Assembly: GCA_900239685.1 (NCBI GenBank)
Contig: OENT01000174.1
Coordinates: 62,001-126,000, forward strand
Origin: Rotaria macrura
Lineage: Eukaryota > Rotifera > Eurotatoria > Philodinida > Philodinidae
Length of the DNA stretch: 64,000 nt
Reading direction: 5' to 3'
Positions within the stretch are counted from its first letter, which is position 1; each line of letters begins with the position of its first letter. The translations under genes and the position numbers were made by a program. This document shows positions 58,518 to 64,000 of this stretch, piece after piece. Below the pieces are notes generated by a model that saw only the letters and a program-made list of their open reading frames with translations, searched no databases and had not been told where the DNA came from.

Positions 58518-60264
58518 GGAAGATGAATAGATAATTGAATTACCGGAAATCAAGTTTTGTTTTCTGAATAGATTTAAAGTCATGTATCTATTTGTCCCAT
58601 TAATCAAATCTTGATTTGGTTATTTAATTTAATTTTTATCATGATTACTATTTTTTCGCCTTGAATGCATGTATATATATATATATATATCAAATATGAA
58701 TACATACAGTGATTGACTTATGATAAAAAAGAAGAAGTCATATGTCGACACAAACACAATTGTTGTTACCAATATAACTTTTTTTTTACATGTATTTGTA
58801 TGACATTGACAATGGACATATAGAGGCTACTAGCGTCTTTCAACTGTCGTCAATGATGCTATATCTCATCAATATATTAAATAAGCTTAAATTCCTTGAA
58901 GATATCAAGTTAATATCAATCTAAAAGAAGAAAGAAAAAGATTTCTTTGAAAAGATGATTAAAAATAAGAATTATTTTGTTAAAGAAAGAAAAGATTTTT
59001 GTATCATGCGTATGAAAAGATTAGTTAAAGATTATCAAAGCAGCAAAATTCTCTAGTGTAAAGTTGATAGTATAAGCAAAGTTTACTGATGATAAAAATA
59101 AAATAAACAATTTTTTTTCTTATGTTCTCTCGAGAAAAACTATATTGCTTGAAACAGTAAACATATTAAGCTGTGTGATCTTTTCCTTAAGATCGATAAA
59201 TTTAACCGTCAAAGCAGTGTTGATATTTTTCCGTTAATTAATTTTTTTTTTTTGTTGAATGACATTTTCTTGAAATGAGAAACCAACGTGAACTTATCAT
59301 GAATCAATTGTCTAAACAGATTGCAGCAATAAATATGAATCTTCTATCCGTTTTTCTCATCTCATTTCTATTGTTACATCACTGATTTAATGTCTTTAGA
59401 TATGTTTACTGATTATCAAATGTCGATTTCTTTCCATGTTTGCCCATTTTAGAGAATTAGTCGAGCATTGCAAACGATTGATCACAAGCAATAACGCACG
59501 AGGAGGTCTTTTTGCTGATGTTGTTGCTTATTGCTTCTTACAAGTAGTAAGAGGGACGAGCAAGCAAACGAGAAAGCAGAAGAAAACCGAAATGCAACGA
59601 GAAAAAAAAAGAGTACAAGAAAAGAATGACAATAATATTACCAGAGGCATACAAACAACCTCTGTGCGCATATACATACACAATGCAGAAGAGAGAAGAA
59701 GACAGAGATACATCGTAACAGTGGATTTGATTTCTGCCTGTGTATAGATGCTACGAAGTAATGATCCGAGTAGAAAGATTTTCGACAAGGACTAATATAT
59801 ATGAATCAAACATCGTATAGTCTGAGTAGATGATAGATCAACCATCAACAATCAGTACTATTGAATTTCAACGTGTGAGAAACCTTAAGCGATCATCAAA
59901 CCTTATTCGCCTAGTGTATCTATCGATTCTATCGATGCATTTCTTTCTCGTTTCATTCTGTTTGTTGATGATCATTGCTTTTTATCATTATAATCAGATA
60001 GAATTCTATGTGAGATTGCAAAAAAATAGACTAGCTATAACTGACAATAGTTCAACTACGGATGTCTCAATTGAGCTCCATTTCATGGTTTTTTTTCTTT
60101 TTTTTTCTTTGCCTTTGCCATGTCGAATTCGAGTCGTAATTCATCTATTCATTGTTGAAAGACATGCGTGTCTTCAACATCCTTTACTTTTGTGAGAGCA
60201 TACATCTCAGGAAATTGTTCCATCGATCGTACAATGGCGATTGCAAACTATTGTCGCCCCTGTA

Positions 60265-60321
60265 GTGAGTGAGTGACTGAGTGAGTGAGTGAGTGAATGA
60301 ATGAGAGAGAGAGAGAGAGAG
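60265..60321. repeat. (GTGA)n then (GA)n microsatellite
   Basis: About nine GTGA-type units with few changes followed by ten GA units. CT-rich tracts on the same strand follow at 60475-60490. Confidence 0.9.
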
Positions 60322-60936
60322 TATTTAAGACAAAAGCGAGAACCCTCGCATTACGTAGCATTATTTTGAAAATCATCATCAGCAGTAGTAGCAAAAGACA
60401 CAGCATGCGCGCAAAAGCAGCAAATATTGATTGAAGGCGACAATTTTCTTTTTGCTCTTCGCTCTCGTCCTTTTCTCTCTCTCTCTCCGTGTCTATGTGC
60501 CTTTTCTCTAAAACGAGAGCATCTTCTTCATTTCTTTCTCTCTTTAGCATCTTATTCTCATCTTCGTTGCCGATATCTATGGATAAGATCATTTCTTTTA
60601 CCATAACTATGCGTTTTGCTTGTCGTCGTCAATGTTAGACTGACGTACAGATCAGACTCGTTATTTGCCATTGCAATAAGATGTTAGTGTATAATCCACC
60701 ATGAGACAGGAGTAGAAACAGCAGGAAACTTTTTTCCCTTGCCGATTGATATTATTCCGACATTTAGAAAAAAAACGCGACTACGCTGTACCTCTGTTTG
60801 CCTCTGGTCTATGCCTTGAAAATACATTCAAGATAGGAGACATAAGTTCTTTCCCTCTTTCTTTCTGCTTTCCTTTTCTGTTTGCAACCATCATCATTAT
60901 CATCATTGGTGACGTTGCATTGCTTTACTGTAGTAG

Positions 60937-60985
60937 TGGTTGTTGTTGTTGTTGTTGATGTTATTATTATTATTATTATTGTTGT
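60937..60985. repeat. Trinucleotide repeat (GTT)n/(ATT)n
   Basis: GTT units followed by ATT units and a GTC/ATC remainder. Open frames on both strands here are runs of single residues and not genes. Confidence 0.85.
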
Positions 60986-61400
60986 CGTCATCATCGCTTT
61001 ACAATTTAGCATCGGTAGCCAACATGGTAGATAGCTTTTGTTGTTTCTACTATTGGTACTCGTACACTCGTACACTAGTACAAACACACATTACTTCTCT
61101 TGTTTTTTGTTGTTTCGTATGACATTAGTTAGAAAACATCAGCAGAAAGCGATTAGTTTTATATATTTTTCATCAATGAATTTATATGTGTTCGTTGGTT
61201 CTCTCCGTTTTTCCTATATTATATCAATGGCAAAAGTTGTTTGTCTCGTCGTTTATGTTTCAATGTGTGCTCATCAACAATACTATATAAGTTTGGACCG
61301 ACAGCAAGTGTAAGAAGAGAGCGAGAGCGGGTAGGCATCAAGATAATCCCAGATGAACATTAATAAATGAGTGCATCAGTGATATACAGGCATAGTATGA

Positions 61401-61440
61401 GACAGAGAGAGTGTCTGAGAGAGAGAGAGAGGGAGAAAGA
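61401..61440. repeat. GA-rich tract
   Basis: GA units with interruptions, just upstream of a possible 5'-UTR donor site of the exchanger gene. An (AT)n run follows at 61494-61514. Confidence 0.8.
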
Positions 61441-61895
61441 AAATCAGGAAGAGAATGAAGAGGTAAGTACTATATGCACTTTTCCTGGAATCAAATATAT
61501 ATATATATATATATGAGCGTATGTGTGCTTTCCTAATTGAATCAATTGAGTGTTAGTAGAGTAGTGGCGCTTATAATGTTTAGTGATTGAATTCTCGATC
61601 TGTTGCCCCTAGTACCGTTGTCACCGACTGAATTGTTTTTCTCTCCATCTACTTCGTTTTTCTTTTTCTTCCTTTTTCTAAACGTTGACGATGTTGTTGT
61701 TAGTGTTTCGGATGAAAGTATATTTCCTTTTTTATTTAATATTATAAAAATTGACAAGTAAAGCAGAAGTGTTGTTTTATTCACAATGTCAAGTCGTGCC
61801 ATTTTCTATATCATCACAATCATCATTATAATCTGAATAATTAATTTCTTTTAGTTTAGGATGTGAGCCGCACATTATTCTATTCGACCTCATTT

Positions 61896-64000
61896 ATGAT
61901 GTATTCTTTTCATCGTCTATCACCAATGGTGATTTTATTCACATCAAGTAGTCTTGTTCATGGAGCTACAATTTTAAATGAATATAATACTTCTTCGTTA
62001 TCGTCGTCTAATACATGCTCAAAAATTCGTTCGAATTGTACACAAGATGGTTTAATTATTCCTCTATGGCGTCCTCAACAAGACATATCGACTGGTGATC
62101 GAATATCTCGTGCTATCGTTTATTTACTAGCACTTATATATTTATTTATCGGTGTAGCTATCATATCAGATCGTTTTATGGCTTCGATTGAAGTGATAAC
62201 ATCACAAAAACGTGAAATTAGAAAAAAGAATCCCGATGGTACAGTATCAGTAACAACTGTAGCAATATGGAATGAAACAGTATCGAATTTAACATTAATG
62301 GCATTAGGCTCGTCTGCACCGGAAATCCTTTTATCAATTATTGAAGTTGTTGGAAAAAATTTTCAAAGTGGGGATCTTGGTCCAGGTACAATTGTTGGCT
62401 CGGCAGCATTCAATTTATTCGTTATTATTGCTATTTGTATCATGGCAATACCAACCGGTGAAATTCGTCGTATACGTCATTTACGTGTCTTTTTCGTTAC
62501 AACAGCATGGTCAATATTTGCCTATATATGGCTATGGGCCATTGTAGCAAAAATTTCTCCTGGTTACATCGAAGTATGGGAAGGAACATTAACATTTTTA
62601 TTTTTTCCATTAACTGTCTTTTCGGCATATATTGTCGATACCAAAGTTGGTCAATTTATACGTATTCGTATAACAGCACGAAAACAATTAGTACACTCAG
62701 ATAATCATACAGCAACAACGTTGCCAATAACGGGCGATGCATCAGGGAATGTTGATGATGGTGAACAAAAAAGTATGATGGATGGTGCAGTTCGAAATTC
62801 GACAACACCAAGTACAAATGATTTGTATGGAATTAGACGAAATTCCATGAAGAAATCTATATCAGGTGGAGTATTCGATCAATTAGGTAGTACAACAGGT
62901 GGTCTAGATGATACAACAATAGTCGATCATATTGAAAGTCAACGTCGACAAGAATTTATTGATATATGGCGTGAGTTACGTAAACAATATCCGAATACAG
63001 ATATGAATGCATTGAATGATATGGCTGCTGTTGAAATGATGAATCGTGTACCAAAATCTCGAGGTAAAATTTTCAAAATAATACTTATACAACGAAAGAA
63101 AATTTTCATTTTCTTTTCAGCTTACTATCGTATTCAAGCAACAAAACGTTTAGGTGGAGGCGGTGGAAACGTTAAAAAGAGGATGTTAGAAAAATTAAAT
63201 GAACCTAATGAAACAGCAGTACCATTAGAAAAACAGCAGTTAATTATTGATTCAACACCGCATATTAGTAAAATACGCTTTGATCCAGATCATTATACAG
63301 TATTAGAGAATGCTGGTCATGTTACATTACATGTAACGCGTATGGATGGTAATTTAAGAAATACTGTTTATGTTGATTATGTGACAGAAGATGGTACAGC
63401 AACCCACGGAGCTGATTATGAACCTGCTGAAGGTACGATTATTTTTTATCCAATGGAGACGCATAAACAAATTCAAGTGAAAATTATTGATGATGAAATC
63501 TTTGAAGAAGGTTAGTCGAACTTCTTTATTTTGGATTTTGTTAGCCTTTCTTTTAATTTTGTCTCATGCTTACTTGTTTCAAGATGAACACTTCTCAGTT
63601 AAATTGAGTAACCTCAAAATAAAAGATAATCAAGGACGTTTGACACCAGGTGCATTTGATAAAAGTGTTCAATTGGTTGAACCATCAACGGCTGTTGTAA
63701 TGATCATTGACGATGATCATGCTGGAATGTTTGTTTTCAATAATGACGAAGCAGTTGTCGTTGAATCGGACCGTTATCTTGATATTAAAGTTTTACGTAC
63801 GTCTGGTGCTCGTGGTCGTGTACGCGTACCGTATGAAACTCAAGATGAAACGGCTTTAAATGGACGAGATTATATTTCAAATATGGGTGAAATTATATTT
63901 GAAAACAATGAAAATGAGTATGTTTTATTCGTTTCTGATTAGAGAAAATAATGGAGAAAAATTAGTTCTTATACGCTGATATTATTAAAGGCTTTTCTTT
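61896..64000 (+). CDS. SLC8A1: SLC8-type Na+/Ca2+ exchanger (NCX), N-terminal half; continues beyond window
   Basis: Exons 61896-63063, 63121-63510 and 63584-63917 are phase-consistent, and the gene runs off the right end. The first in-frame ATG is 61896 (a second follows immediately). It gives a signal peptide (MMYSFHRLSPMVILFTSSSL), as in animal NCX. Transmembrane and alpha-1 repeat sequences are almost those of mammals: SDRFMASIEVITSQ, WNETVSNLTLMALGSSAPEI, IVGSAAFN, HLRVFFVTTAWSIFAY. Calx-beta 1 (YVTEDGTATHGADYE, KIIDDEIFEEDEHFSVKLSN) and the start of Calx-beta 2 (VLRTSGARGRVRVPYET) follow, with the acidic Ca2+-binding residues in place. The XIP-like region after the fifth membrane segment (VGQFIRIRITARKQLV) is less aromatic than in NCX1. 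The protein should extrude Ca2+ across the plasma membrane in exchange for Na+. The SLC8A paralogue cannot be resolved. Confidence 0.93.

Larger units (their letters stand above)
57013..61895. other. Intergenic region upstream of the Na+/Ca2+ exchanger
   Basis: Nearly 5 kb, AT-rich at first, then with many simple repeats from 58.4 kb on. An open frame at 59830-60195 (+) could encode a small membrane protein: MIDQPSTIST start, hydrophobic stretch at about 28-52, one NSS sequon. It has no homologue I recognise and overlaps T-rich sequence. A donor (GAAGAG then GTAAGT at 61463) and an acceptor ending at 61859 may bound a 5'-UTR intron of the exchanger gene. Confidence 0.4.

Noticed and set aside
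59436-59788. 103-codon (+) and 86-codon (-) frames
   Set aside because: Both open over the same low-complexity A/G-rich DNA; neither has domain, signal or splice support.
60937-61122. Leu/Ser-rich (+) and Thr-rich (-) frames
   Set aside because: Trinucleotide repeat read in frame.

Overview
The window is nuclear DNA from a small invertebrate with an AT-rich genome (roughly 30% GC by eye). It carries animal genes cut by many short GT-AG introns of about 50-70 bp, and has long gene-poor stretches. The best fit is a bdelloid rotifer. The main pointers are a single-chain ADP-ribosyltransferase-fold plus TPR protein of a type abundant in bdelloids, compact introns, and small inverted-repeat elements. 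The phylum call is inference; no rRNA or mitochondrial marker is present.

Layout. 1-3455 (+): 3' part of an FCHSD/nervous-wreck-like F-BAR/SH3 protein. 3666-4429 (+): dCMP-deaminase family enzyme, only 210 bp downstream. 5262-9815 (-): STPG2-like sperm-tail PG-repeat protein, whose 2.2 kb intron holds an intact opposite-strand secreted-protein gene (8511-9044). 12998-17951 (+): p70 ribosomal S6 kinase, apparently with a 2-nt microexon in its catalytic loop. 18-23.8 kb: gene-poor. 23865-25656 (+): ART-fold/TPR protein that seems to lack the catalytic glutamates. 25.7-32.4 kb: gene-poor, with a 774-bp terminal-inverted-repeat element. 32422-33502 (+): secreted Ala/Thr/Lys-rich protein with a possibly cystatin-like C-terminal half. 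38148-40858 (+): calcineurin A. 41-46 kb: gene-poor, with two foldback MITEs. 46240-47574 (-): B-box/coiled-coil/SPRY-like protein. 49417-50047 (+): basic Ser/Thr-rich orphan. 50695-51365 (-): DNAJB9/ERdj4-like ER chaperone, divergent from a small IER-like gene (51908-52441, +). 54641-57012 (+): TMEM26. 61896-end (+): 5' half of an SLC8 Na+/Ca2+ exchanger.

Most recognisable genes are ordinary metazoan signalling genes (S6K, calcineurin, NCX, TMEM26) and are not functionally clustered, although calcineurin and NCX both belong to calcium signalling. No virus-derived element, CRISPR array, rRNA or tRNA was recognised. The most unusual items are the S6K 2-nt microexon, the ART-fold protein with an altered active site and possible N-terminal lipidation, the nested gene in STPG2, and the MITE-like elements.
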